64,000 nucleotides of DNA from MGBC120314 sp051877855 (lineage in GTDB: Bacteria > Bacillota > Clostridia > Lachnospirales > Lachnospiraceae), in the NCBI GenBank assembly GCA_051877855.1, contig JBJEJH010000052.1:15501-79500 (forward strand). Direction: 5' to 3'. Of this stretch, positions 9,786 to 17,600 are shown in pieces (position 1 is the first letter of the stretch; every line of letters begins with the position of its first letter). A model generated the notes under the pieces. The model did not search any database. It was not told the DNA's origin and saw only the letters and a program-made list of their open reading frames with translations. The translations under genes and the position numbers were made by a program.

Positions 9786-10805
9786 CTAGAACTGCTTTAA
9801 GAATCTTGCATCATTTTCATATAACAATCTCATATCATCAATTTCATACTTCAACAATGCAATTCTCTCAAGACCAACACCAAATGCGAAACCGGAATAT
9901 TCCTCTGTATCGATTCCGCATCGCTTTAACACGTTTGGATGCACCATACCACAGCCAAGGATTTCAATCCATCCGGATCCCTTACACATTCTGCAACCCT
10001 TGCCGCCACACTTAAAGCATGTTACATCACACTCCGCACTTGGCTCGGTAAATGGAAAATGATGAGGACGGAACTTAACCTTGGTCTCCGGTCCGAAGAG
10101 TTCCTTCGCGAACTCTGCCAAAGTACCCTTTAGATCCGAAAAGGTAATGTTCTTATCCACAACAAGTCCTTCTACCTGATGGAAACATGGTGAATGGGTC
10201 GCATCAACTTCATCGGAACGATATACACGTCCCGGAGCAATCATACGAATCGGAAGCTTTCCCTTCTCCATCTCATGAATCTGGGTGGATGAAGTCTGGG
10301 TACGGAGCAGAATCTCGCTGTTGATGTAAAATGTATCCTGCTCATCCTTTGCCGGATGATTTGCCGGAATATTCAACGCTTCAAAGTTGTAGTAATCCAG
10401 CTCAACTTCCGGTCCCTCTACAACTTCATATCCCATACCGGTAAAGATTCTCTCTACTTCTTCTAATGCGATAGAATTCGGATGTCTGTGACCGATGACG
10501 TTCTTCTTTGCAGGAAGGGTAACATCGATAACTTCATGCTCCATCTGAATCTCACGCATTTTCTTAGCCATCATGGTTTTCGCAGCTTCTAATCTTTCTT
10601 CAATGGCATTACGTGTGTCATTCACCAGCTGACCTACCATTGGTCTCTCTTCTGCTGAAACATCCTTCATTCCCTTTAATACTTCGGTTAACTCACCTTT
10701 CTTTCCAAGGTAAGCGACACGGATTTCATTGAGCTTATCTAATGAATCCGAACTTTTAATCTGAGCAAGAGCTTTTTCTCTGATGCTCTGTAACTTTTCC
10801 TTCAT
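9786..10805 (-). CDS. pheS: Phenylalanine--tRNA ligase alpha subunit
   Basis: 339 residues. An N-terminal coiled coil for tRNA binding (about 1-85) precedes the class II catalytic core: motif 1 region around HRHPNSIALEEV, motif 2 GRVYRSDEVDATHSPCFH, motif 3 GFAFGVGLERIALLKY. A cysteine cluster (CFKCGGKGCRMCKGSGW) is typical of Firmicutes PheS. The start ATG has a GGAGAG Shine-Dalgarno sequence. It is the first gene of the operon. About 300 bases of leader, including an inserted repeat element, separate it from the T-box terminator. Confidence 0.98.
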   Translation of the reverse strand: MKEKLQSIREKALAQIKSSDSLDKLNEIRVAYLGKKGELTEVLKGMKDVSAEERPMVGQLVNDTRNAIEERLEAAKTMMAKKMREIQMEHEVIDVTLPAKKNVIGHRHPNSIALEEVERIFTGMGYEVVEGPEVELDYYNFEALNIPANHPAKDEQDTFYINSEILLRTQTSSTQIHEMEKGKLPIRMIAPGRVYRSDEVDATHSPCFHQVEGLVVDKNITFSDLKGTLAEFAKELFGPETKVKFRPHHFPFTEPSAECDVTCFKCGGKGCRMCKGSGWIEILGCGMVHPNVLKRCGIDTEEYSGFAFGVGLERIALLKYEIDDMRLLYENDARFLKQF

Positions 10806-10904
10806 GAATTAACTCTCCTTATGATTATTATTAAAATAGGCATTTGCGAAATAAATTTGCATAGTATACAAGTTTGTAGGTGAATTTTCGTGATACGGTT
10901 GCAC

Positions 10905-11013
10905 CGCCATCACTGCATCTATAACACTTCGTGTTATAGATCGCGGCAGTCGCAACTCTTAATACGCCATCACTGCATCTATAACACTTCGTGTTATAGA
11001 TCGCGGCAGTCGC
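10905..11013. repeat. Tandem repeat, two identical 49-bp units with 60-bp period
   Basis: Units at 10905-10953 and 10965-11013 are identical by eye, starting CGCCATCACTGC and ending GCGGCAGTCGC. Each contains an internal palindrome (ATCTATAACAC, loop, GTGTTATAGAT) that can form a hairpin. An 11-base spacer separates them. Confidence 0.9.
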
Positions 11014-11018
11014 CGCGT

Positions 11019-11083
11019 AATTCATAAAATAAGAATTTATCTAATTAAGCAAGCTTATTATCTAAATTCTTATTTTATGAATT
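11019..11083. repeat. Long AT-rich inverted repeat with 21-bp perfect arms
   Basis: Arms 11019-11039 and 11063-11083 are exact reverse complements (AATTCATAAAATAAG onward). The 23-base centre is itself partly palindromic (TAAGCAAGCTTA). It lacks a T tract and is not a terminator. Confidence 0.9.
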
Positions 11084-11106
11084 GTGATGGCTCGTTGCTT
11101 ACGCGC

Positions 11107-11400
11107 AAAAAAGTCCCTTAACTTTCGTTAAGGGACGGAGTTTCTAACTTCGCGGTACCACCCTAATTCCTGCATCACTACAGGCACTTGTTGTCATGCG
11201 TTTCGTGCACCACACGGTATGCCTAATGAAATGTCAGACAAATAAATATTGTCAACCAACATTTAATATCTAATAATCATTCGTTCAACATACAGCTCCG
11301 GTGGGAACTTCATTCATTACCGTAACCTAAGAACGCTTCCAGCCCATGGCATTCTCTCTCTGACAGGAATAATAATGACCTACTATGCACCTTCATAGCC
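11107..11400 (-). promoter_or_regulatory. Phe T-box leader of the pheST operon
   Basis: On the minus strand: a Stem I start (AGAGAGAATGCC, near 11350), a candidate specifier loop with UUC at 11305-11307 (GAAGTTCCCACC context), the T-box AGGGTGGTACCGCG at 11151-11164, and an intrinsic terminator at 11107-11135 (GTCCCTTAAC, loop, GTTAAGGGAC, then T6). Uncharged tRNA-Phe should pair with the specifier and T-box and favour antitermination. UUC matches the phenylalanine enzyme downstream. Confidence 0.95.
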
Positions 11401-11417
11401 TTAAAAAACTAAACCCT

Positions 11418-11445
11418 ATTGTAACATAAATGAAGAATTTGTCAA
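11418..11445 (-). promoter_or_regulatory. Promoter of the pheST operon
   Basis: TTGACA (11440-11445, minus) and TACAAT (11418-11423) with a 16-base spacer, just upstream of T-box Stem I. Confidence 0.8.
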
Positions 11446-11663
11446 CTATTATCCACAAGTAATCGCCTATTATATTGCTAATTCGATAGCGTTTCTTATG
11501 TTTTTATTTCTTTTCATTTTCCCTTCTTTCCTTTTTCACCCACTTTTATATCGTTTTCTTTTATGTTATGATAGATATGATATAAGCATCATATGTCTGT
11601 CTTTTTTGATACTTATATAAAAATGCATTGGTTTTACACTATTTATATTACAAAGGTGATTAT

Positions 11664-12296
11664 ATGCGAAAGAAAGATTTAGCTATTGAAGTTGTTCAAA
11701 GATTAAAAGATGCTTATCCTGACACCGAGTGCACTCTCGATTACGATGAAGCATGGAAGTTGCTTGTCAGCGTGCGTCTTGCAGCACAATGCACGGATGC
11801 TCGTGTGAATGTGGTGGTAATTGGTTTATTTGAAAAGTATCCAAGTATCGAATCACTTGCCAACGCCGATGTTAACGATATTGAAGCCATTGTTAAGCCC
11901 TGTGGTCTTGGCCGCAGTAAAGCACGTGATATCAGTGCCTGCATGAAAATGCTTCACGAACAATTCCACGATAAGGTTCCGGACACCATGGAAGAACTTC
12001 TCTCACTGCCGGGTGTCGGAAGGAAAAGTGCCAATCTTATCATGGGAGATATCTATGGAAAACCGGCGATTGTTACCGATACTCACTGCATTCGTCTTTC
12101 CAATCGTATTGGACTTGTCACAAATCAAAAGGATCCTAAAAAGGTTGAGATGGAATTATGGAAAATCATTCCACCGGAAGAATCAAATCAATTCTGTCAC
12201 CGCTTAGTTGACCACGGTCGTGCTGTTTGTACCGCAAGAACAGCTCCTTCCTGTGAGCAATGTGTATTAAATGATATCTGTAAGAAAAAGATATAA
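11664..12296 (+). CDS. nth: Endonuclease III
   Basis: 210 residues from the ATG at 11664, which has AAAGGTG 5-12 bases upstream; an earlier in-frame ATG at 11628 lacks such a site. The helix-hairpin-helix is LPGVGRKSANL with the catalytic lysine, and the catalytic aspartate lies in TDTHCIRL. Four C-terminal cysteines bind the [4Fe-4S] cluster with spacing C-x7-C-x2-C-x5-C (VCTARTAPSC...CVLNDIC), one residue longer in the first gap than in E. coli Nth. It removes oxidised pyrimidines and nicks abasic sites. It stands alone on the plus strand, convergent with the next gene. The 55 bases to that gene show no clear terminator. Confidence 0.96.
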   Translation: MRKKDLAIEVVQRLKDAYPDTECTLDYDEAWKLLVSVRLAAQCTDARVNVVVIGLFEKYPSIESLANADVNDIEAIVKPCGLGRSKARDISACMKMLHEQFHDKVPDTMEELLSLPGVGRKSANLIMGDIYGKPAIVTDTHCIRLSNRIGLVTNQKDPKKVEMELWKIIPPEESNQFCHRLVDHGRAVCTARTAPSCEQCVLNDICKKKI

Positions 12297-12351
12297 AATG
12301 TTTTAAACCTGTATTTTACCAGCAACATGCTTATAAGCAAATACATCCAAT

Positions 12352-12915
12352 CTATAATTTTTTTGATAATACTTTTTTACGAATGTAGCTAAAAGTATAC
12401 TCCTCTCCGTGTTTTGCCAACATCACCAATAAACGATATAACAGTTTTTCTGCGTCTTCGTGAATCACATAATGTCCGCGGCCTTTTAGAAAATACTCTA
12501 AAGGGTCGCTTTCTTTATATTCCTCACCGCGATAGATTTTGCTTGCTGCAACACGATCACAAAACATCTCAACAACGTAACATTTTGGCATCGGCATTCC
12601 CTTAAGAATTACCGAATCATCTCCATTTCCCGGATAATCAATCCAATATTCAAAATGATGTTTATTACGTCCCTTATGATGTAACCAGGCAGGTGAACAC
12701 CCTTCTGCCTCACGCTGCGCATTGTTTGGACTGCGATAACCTTGATAATACTTTACTCCGGCAAAGAATTCTGCCGGTGAATATTTCGACATATCGTGTA
12801 ATAATCCCTGTCGGTATAGTCCCGCCTTAAAGCAATGCTTCATCACTAAAATTTTATGTTTTGTAATGGTCATAAAATGACCTTTGAGTCGTTCTATATA
12901 ACTTAACATGTTCAT
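12352..12915 (-). CDS. DUF5662 family protein
   Basis: About 187 residues if it starts at the ATG at 12915, which has a weak AAAGAG upstream; a TTG at 12933 would add six residues. Conserved features are an H-x-x-x-x-K-H series near the N-terminus, LLHDMSKYSPAEF, and WLHHKGRNKHHFEYW. The histidine and HD arrangement suggests a metal-dependent HD-like hydrolase fold, but no activity is established for the family. It is 28 bases after the 12.9-13.4 kb gene, so the two probably share a transcript. Confidence 0.7.
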   Translation of the reverse strand: MNMLSYIERLKGHFMTITKHKILVMKHCFKAGLYRQGLLHDMSKYSPAEFFAGVKYYQGYRSPNNAQREAEGCSPAWLHHKGRNKHHFEYWIDYPGNGDDSVILKGMPMPKCYVVEMFCDRVAASKIYRGEEYKESDPLEYFLKGRGHYVIHEDAEKLLYRLLVMLAKHGEEYTFSYIRKKVLSKKL

Positions 12916-12943
12916 ACGTAAAATCTCTTTCAAATTACTTTTT

Positions 12944-13366
12944 TCACACTCGTTTCACATATTCTTCCACCTTTTGAGGTGTATCTAACCTTAATGCAAT
13001 CACCGTTTTAAGAATCATATATTGAATTACCTGTTTGAGGATTTCCTCTTCAAAACGCCCTTTCATACTCTCCGGATATGGCGAAACCAAAAAATGTAGC
13101 TCGAACCGGTTCTCCTTTCTTGAAATAAGCGCACTCACATAAAGTTTATTCATCAAAGCTACAATAATATCCTCATCCGTAATTTCCACATCGACTTCAT
13201 ATGCCTTTGAACGGAATCGATACTTACCATTACATTCAATAAATTCTTTGTCCGCAATCTCACCAATCGAATAACCCCTGACATGATTAGCCAATGAAAC
13301 CATAAAATTCGCTTCCATCTCATTTTCAATAATGTATTTTACAATATCGCCTGGTGTATAACCCAT
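12944..13366 (-). CDS. Hypothetical protein
   Basis: 140 residues, not recognised. It starts with MGYTPGDIVKYIIENEMEAN and has a good AAAAGGGAA upstream. It appears soluble, mixed alpha/beta and acidic, with no cysteine motif or membrane segment. Its central part reads like a small beta sheet (KYRFRSKAYEVDVEITDEDI). The close upstream position and same strand as the DUF5662 gene suggest joint expression. Confidence 0.55.
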   Translation of the reverse strand: MGYTPGDIVKYIIENEMEANFMVSLANHVRGYSIGEIADKEFIECNGKYRFRSKAYEVDVEITDEDIIVALMNKLYVSALISRKENRFELHFLVSPYPESMKGRFEEEILKQVIQYMILKTVIALRLDTPQKVEEYVKRV

Positions 13367-13410
13367 TCCCTTTTCCTCTTTTCATATATCATCGTATTGT
13401 TTATTCTTTT

Positions 13411-13467
13411 TAAGTGTTTGCGAATCCATTAAGATTACATTCATAATAAGGTTGTGTATCATATTCA
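13411..13467 (+). repeat. Decayed half-copy of the TTTGCG intergenic repeat
   Basis: GTGTTTGCGAAT, then TTAAGATTACAT, then AGGTTGTGTATCATATTC parallels the outer part of the copy at 39181-39234 block by block. Inner stem sequence is missing. It fills the gap between the 13.4 kb gene start and the glyA terminator. Confidence 0.5.
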
Positions 13468-13469
13468 AA

Positions 13470-13504
13470 AATCCCCAAAGAGCAGCAACACTCTCTGGGG
13501 AATC
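13470..13504 (-). terminator. Terminator of glyA
   Basis: On the minus strand TCCCCAGAGAG, loop, CTCTTTGGGGA is followed by TTTTT. It lies 34 bases past the glyA stop. Confidence 0.85.
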
Positions 13505-13537
13505 ATTTACTTATGTAGACTTTGTCACCACTATAAA

Positions 13538-14776
13538 TTAGTATAATGGATGCTTGTCTGTCAAGGACTTAACAATTTCTGTCGCCTTAGCACCATTCTT
13601 CTCAATATCATCAACTGCAAGAGAAATAGCTTCTGCAACGAGATCCATTTCCGATGGCATAAATCCTCTTGTTGTAATTGCTGCTGTACCAAGACGAATA
13701 CCGCTTGTTACGAATGGCTTAGCAGGATCGTTCGGAATTGCATTCTTGTTACATGTAATGTTAACCGAATCCAGAAGTTTCTCAACTTCCTTACCGGTCT
13801 TGCCCTTGCTAAGAAGGTTCACCAGCATTAAGTGATTATCGGTACCACCGGATACAAGATCGAATCCTCTGCTTGTAAGTCCTGTTGCAAGTGCCTGCGC
13901 ATTGTCAATAATATTCTGTGCATATACCTTAAAGCTTGGATCTAATGCTTCCTTGAAACATACCGCTTTACCGGCGATCACGTGCATCAAAGGACCACCC
14001 TGAATACCCGGGAATACAGCCTTATTGAAGTTGTACTTCTCATTTGCCTCTGCGGTAGCCATAATCATTCCGCCTCTTGGTCCGCGAAGTGTCTTATGGG
14101 TTGTTGTTGTTACAACATCGGCATAAGGAACCGGGCTCTGATGAAGACCGGCAGCAACAAGACCGGCGATATGAGCAATATCTACCATGAGAACAGCTCC
14201 AACCTTGTCTGCAACTTCCCTAAATCTCTTGAAATCAATTGCTCTTGCGTATGCAGATGCACCGGCAACGATCATCTTAGGCTTGCACTCTACCGCAATT
14301 CTCTCTAATTCATCGTAATCGATGAATCCATCATCATTAACACCATAAGGAACAATGTTAAAATATGAACCGGAGAAGTTCACCGGTGAACCGTGTGACA
14401 AATGTCCGCCATGTGCAAGGTTCATACCCATAATCGTATCGCCCGGCTTACATACTGCAAAGAATACAGCCATGTTTGCCTGTGCACCGGAGTGTGGCTG
14501 TACGTTAACATACTCACATCCAAATAACTGCTTTGCTCTTTCACGTGCAAGATCTTCTACAACGTCAACATACTCGCATCCACCATAGTAACGCTTTCCA
14601 GGATAACCCTCTGCGTACTTATTGGTTAATGGGCTGCCCATTGCGGCCATAACGGCCTTACTTACGAAGTTCTCAGAAGCAATAAGCTCGATATGGCTTC
14701 TCTGACGACCTAACTCGTCATTCATAGCTGCTGCAACTTCCGGATCAAATCCTTGGATTTCATCAAAAGAATACAT
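13538..14776 (-). CDS. glyA: Serine hydroxymethyltransferase
   Basis: 412 residues from the ATG at 14776, preceded by GGAGGTA at optimal distance; the longer frame to 14806 has no such site. The PLP lysine is in TTTTHKTLRGPRGG. Other hallmarks are SENFVSKAVMAAMGSPLTNKYAEG and YGGCEYVD. It interconverts serine and glycine with tetrahydrofolate and supplies one-carbon units. It is monocistronic by its flanks: own terminator downstream and a TATAAT upstream. Confidence 0.98.
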   Translation of the reverse strand: MYSFDEIQGFDPEVAAAMNDELGRQRSHIELIASENFVSKAVMAAMGSPLTNKYAEGYPGKRYYGGCEYVDVVEDLARERAKQLFGCEYVNVQPHSGAQANMAVFFAVCKPGDTIMGMNLAHGGHLSHGSPVNFSGSYFNIVPYGVNDDGFIDYDELERIAVECKPKMIVAGASAYARAIDFKRFREVADKVGAVLMVDIAHIAGLVAAGLHQSPVPYADVVTTTTHKTLRGPRGGMIMATAEANEKYNFNKAVFPGIQGGPLMHVIAGKAVCFKEALDPSFKVYAQNIIDNAQALATGLTSRGFDLVSGGTDNHLMLVNLLSKGKTGKEVEKLLDSVNITCNKNAIPNDPAKPFVTSGIRLGTAAITTRGFMPSEMDLVAEAISLAVDDIEKNGAKATEIVKSLTDKHPLY

Positions 14777-14819
14777 ATTATACCTCCAAATTTCATAATA
14801 AAACAAAAAACATAAGGCT

Positions 14820-14825
14820 ATTATA
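14820..14825 (-). promoter_or_regulatory. Likely -10 box of glyA
   Basis: TATAAT on the minus strand, 44 bases upstream of the start codon. It sits in a small dyad (CATAAAGCTAT, ATAGCCTTATG). No convincing -35 box is visible, so activator dependence is possible. Confidence 0.4.
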
Positions 14826-14933
14826 CCATAGCTTTATGTTTCTTGTTATATATTTTTTTATTTTTTTGTATAAAATTTCAAAAACATCGTACTATTTTCC
14901 CGAAAAACTTTTTAAACTTACTCCGGTCCGAGG

Positions 14934-17417
14934 TTACTCAATCTTAAATGTACTGATGGTGTCAAGCAAATGTTCTGCCGTTGATGATAATTCCGTTGCC
15001 TCATCACTCAACTCCTCCACTGCCTGTAACTGCTTTTCTGAAGTTGCTGTAATTTCCTCAACCGTGGCTGCATTCTCCTCAGACACAGCAGAAATACTCT
15101 GAATAGAAACCAGAGTTATATTCTTAGCACTTTCAATATCCTCCATACCAAGCTGGATACTTCCGATATTATTGACAAGACCACCCACCTGATCTTCAAT
15201 CCGGTTAAATACACTAACTGTATTCCTCAAGGATTCGCTCTGGGATTCAACGATCTCCTCAGCCCGATGTGCTATCGTAACCGTTTCCTTAGTCTTTTGT
15301 TCAATATCATCTACAATGAGCTTGATCTGATTAGCAGACTGTGAAGACTGCTCTGCCAGTTTGCGAATCTCATCCGCCACAACCGCGAATCCTCGGCCTG
15401 CCTCACCGGCTCTCGCCGCTTCGATGGAAGCATTCAGCGAAAGAAGATTGGTCTGATCTGCAATTTCGTTAATTGCATCAATGATAGAACCGATCTGCTT
15501 AGAAGCCTGATCCATAGATTCAATTCCGGTAATAATATCTGTAGTTACCTGAACCGTATCTCTTGCTTTCTCGTTTAACTCATCGATGGAAGTAAGTCCC
15601 TCCTTAACAACATCCTTTGCCTGTTGTGTTGCCGCAGACATCTTTTCGGTATTATCCGCAACCATGGAAATCTTTTCTGCAAGAACATCCATCTGTCGGA
15701 TACAATCATCCGAATCGGACGCCTGCTGGATAATACCCTGTTCCATACCGGTTATGGCATCGGTAATATTCCTTGATGCATCCAGTAAAATCTGTGCATT
15801 ACCGGTTACACTTTCCGCACTGCCACTAACATCTCTCGAAATATCCGCAGACTGTTCAATCATATTCTTGGTCTTTTCAATCATATTGTTAATACTGCCT
15901 GCAAGAACACGGAATTCATCTTTTCTGCGAACCTTTACCTGCGTAGTAAGGTCACCCTGTGCAACATCATTTAATTTCTTCATAATTACATGGATGGATG
16001 TATCGATTCCAAGAGAAAGAACACCACCGATTCCAATGGCAATGATTGCCGCCAAAATTACAACAATAATCGTTACCACAAGGATCTTCGATGCCTGTGC
16101 AGTAATGATGGACGCCGGCACAAGCGCACATACAACGAAACCGGAATCCAGCTTCGAATATAAGAATAATTCTTTTCCATCATTTACATATGTATAACCA
16201 TCATTCGTCTCTGTATCTGCGATAACCTCATCCAAAAATGCATTTCCGACGAAATAATTCTCGCCATCTTCAGAATTATTGATTTCTCCGCCATCCGGTG
16301 CAATCAAAGCAACCACGCTTCCCTCGCCAAGATCAAGATTCATAATTGGCTCCTGAATCATTTTCTTGTTAATATCCAGAATCAGATAACCACAAGGCTT
16401 GGTGGAATTCGAATAGAACTGTCTTTCCAACGATACGCCGTAATTACCTGAAACATTCTGATCCAGACACGGCCTGCTGGTCACCCACTGTAACCTATTC
16501 TCATCAATGGACTTAGCCTCATCCGAACCTGCGAAAACATCATACATCTTCTCTTCCGTTACTTTACTGGTGAAGATTGCTTTACCGTAGTCACACATTA
16601 CATAAATATTATCAATCATAGCATTACTGATTGTTATGGCCTGATAATATTTACTAATGGTGTTGTAAACATTCGCCTCATTGGTAATGTCTGCCTTATA
16701 CATCTTCGAATAATAATTCTTAGCTTCTGCATTGCTGATCATTTCCTTACTGCTGGTTTCCAGACTGGTAAACATCAAACGATAGTAATCCGCAGTCTTT
16801 ACAATCGTCGAGGAGGTTGCTACCTCATAATTCTCAATAATTGCCTTCGAAGCAGTCTGATAAGAAACCACACCAAGAGCGATGATCAGAAGCAGCGGAA
16901 TAATGAATCCACCAATCAACCGGAACTTAATACTGTTAATCTGCTTTACCTTAAACTCCTTGCGGGCTTCTAACACATCTTCCTTAAGTTCTTCTGCCTC
17001 AGCGATAACATTTTCTGCATTTTCACGGAAGGACTGTACACTGTTCTCGATATTGTCTCTGATCTCCTGTGCAGTATCCTGTAAACGATCCTGCAGTGAA
17101 TCCGTTCCGTTGTCCTGTGGTCCAGCCTCCGCAGAAGAATCGATCGTTTCATCCACGAAAGAGTCTAAGGATATTTCTTCCTCAACGACATCGGATGATG
17201 TATTCGAATCCTCATCATGGAATATGTTCTCTTCTGTAACCTCATCATCGGATACGTTTTCTTCTGTATCCCAACCATCCGGATACATCTGTTCCTGAAA
17301 AGTGACATTTTCTTCCCCGATAATCTCATTCACTGCATTGTCCTGATTTTCCACTGTATCAACATCATTCATTTTTTCATCCTGCGTCTCTACCGAAATT
17401 TCATTTTTATCTTCCAA
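14934..17417 (-). CDS. Methyl-accepting chemotaxis protein with acidic N-terminal extension
   Basis: 827 residues from a TTG start with GGAG 10 bases upstream; the overlapping ATG frame stops after six codons. Residues 1-100 are strongly acidic. Residues 105-158 look like an amphipathic helix (LQDRLQDTAQEIRDNIENS). TM1 is about 167-187. A double-Cache-like extracellular sensor of some 250 residues follows, then TM2 (VVTIIVVILAAIIAIGIGGV), HAMP, and the signalling domain with the conserved hairpin NASIEAARAGEAGRGFAVVA. It feeds CheA/CheW. Chemoreceptors normally begin only a few residues before TM1, so a 160-residue cytoplasmic extension is unusual. Ligand unknown. Confidence 0.93.
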   Translation of the reverse strand: MEDKNEISVETQDEKMNDVDTVENQDNAVNEIIGEENVTFQEQMYPDGWDTEENVSDDEVTEENIFHDEDSNTSSDVVEEEISLDSFVDETIDSSAEAGPQDNGTDSLQDRLQDTAQEIRDNIENSVQSFRENAENVIAEAEELKEDVLEARKEFKVKQINSIKFRLIGGFIIPLLLIIALGVVSYQTASKAIIENYEVATSSTIVKTADYYRLMFTSLETSSKEMISNAEAKNYYSKMYKADITNEANVYNTISKYYQAITISNAMIDNIYVMCDYGKAIFTSKVTEEKMYDVFAGSDEAKSIDENRLQWVTSRPCLDQNVSGNYGVSLERQFYSNSTKPCGYLILDINKKMIQEPIMNLDLGEGSVVALIAPDGGEINNSEDGENYFVGNAFLDEVIADTETNDGYTYVNDGKELFLYSKLDSGFVVCALVPASIITAQASKILVVTIIVVILAAIIAIGIGGVLSLGIDTSIHVIMKKLNDVAQGDLTTQVKVRRKDEFRVLAGSINNMIEKTKNMIEQSADISRDVSGSAESVTGNAQILLDASRNITDAITGMEQGIIQQASDSDDCIRQMDVLAEKISMVADNTEKMSAATQQAKDVVKEGLTSIDELNEKARDTVQVTTDIITGIESMDQASKQIGSIIDAINEIADQTNLLSLNASIEAARAGEAGRGFAVVADEIRKLAEQSSQSANQIKLIVDDIEQKTKETVTIAHRAEEIVESQSESLRNTVSVFNRIEDQVGGLVNNIGSIQLGMEDIESAKNITLVSIQSISAVSEENAATVEEITATSEKQLQAVEELSDEATELSSTAEHLLDTISTFKIE

Positions 17418-17455
17418 ATGTATCCATCTCCTTTTCCCCCAATCTATTTGTTAAT

Positions 17456-17485
17456 ATTTTACCATATTTTCCTATATTTCAGCAA
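17456..17485 (-). promoter_or_regulatory. Probable promoter of the first chemoreceptor
   Basis: TTGCTG (17480-17485) and TAAAAT (17456-17461) with an 18-base spacer on the minus strand, directly after the aspS terminator hairpin. Confidence 0.45.
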
Positions 17486-17491
17486 CAGAAA

Positions 17492-17537
17492 AAGTGCCAA
17501 AACAAAAATATTTCACATAATTTTTGTTTCAGCACTT
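17492..17537 (-). terminator. Hairpin downstream of aspS
   Basis: AAGTGC at 17492-17497 pairs with GCACTT at 17532-17537, and an AT-rich extension (CAAAACAAAAAT) pairs imperfectly on the opposite arm. A T5 run follows on the minus strand. It separates aspS from the chemoreceptor gene. Confidence 0.65.
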
Positions 17538-17600
17538 CATCCTGATTTTATTGCGTTTGTTCACTGCCTCCCGGATCAAAATCCCGGCAAACCCGAGGCA

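Larger units (their letters stand above)
10843..11109. repeat. Composite palindromic repeat element inserted in the pheST leader
   Basis: The stretch between the T-box terminator and pheS is bounded by TTTGCG (10843-10848) and its inverted copy CGCAAA (11104-11109). It holds an arm like the 39-40 kb repeats (GTTTGT, then TTTCGTG, then TTGCAC at 10872-10903), two tandem 49-bp units, and a large AT-rich palindrome. The right end overlaps the T tract of the T-box terminator. No coding function is apparent. Confidence 0.7.

Noticed and set aside
10905..11013. CRISPR-like repeats
   Set aside because: Only two units with an 11-base spacer; no cas genes in the window.
10831..11025. 64-codon minus ORF with a 20-residue repeat
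   Set aside because: It reads through the 60-bp tandem repeat, whose period is a multiple of three. No homology; better seen as non-coding repeat.
15586..17298. Long plus-strand ORFs inside the chemoreceptor
   Set aside because: Antisense shadows of the receptor gene (Ser/Ile-rich mirror of its coiled-coil code).
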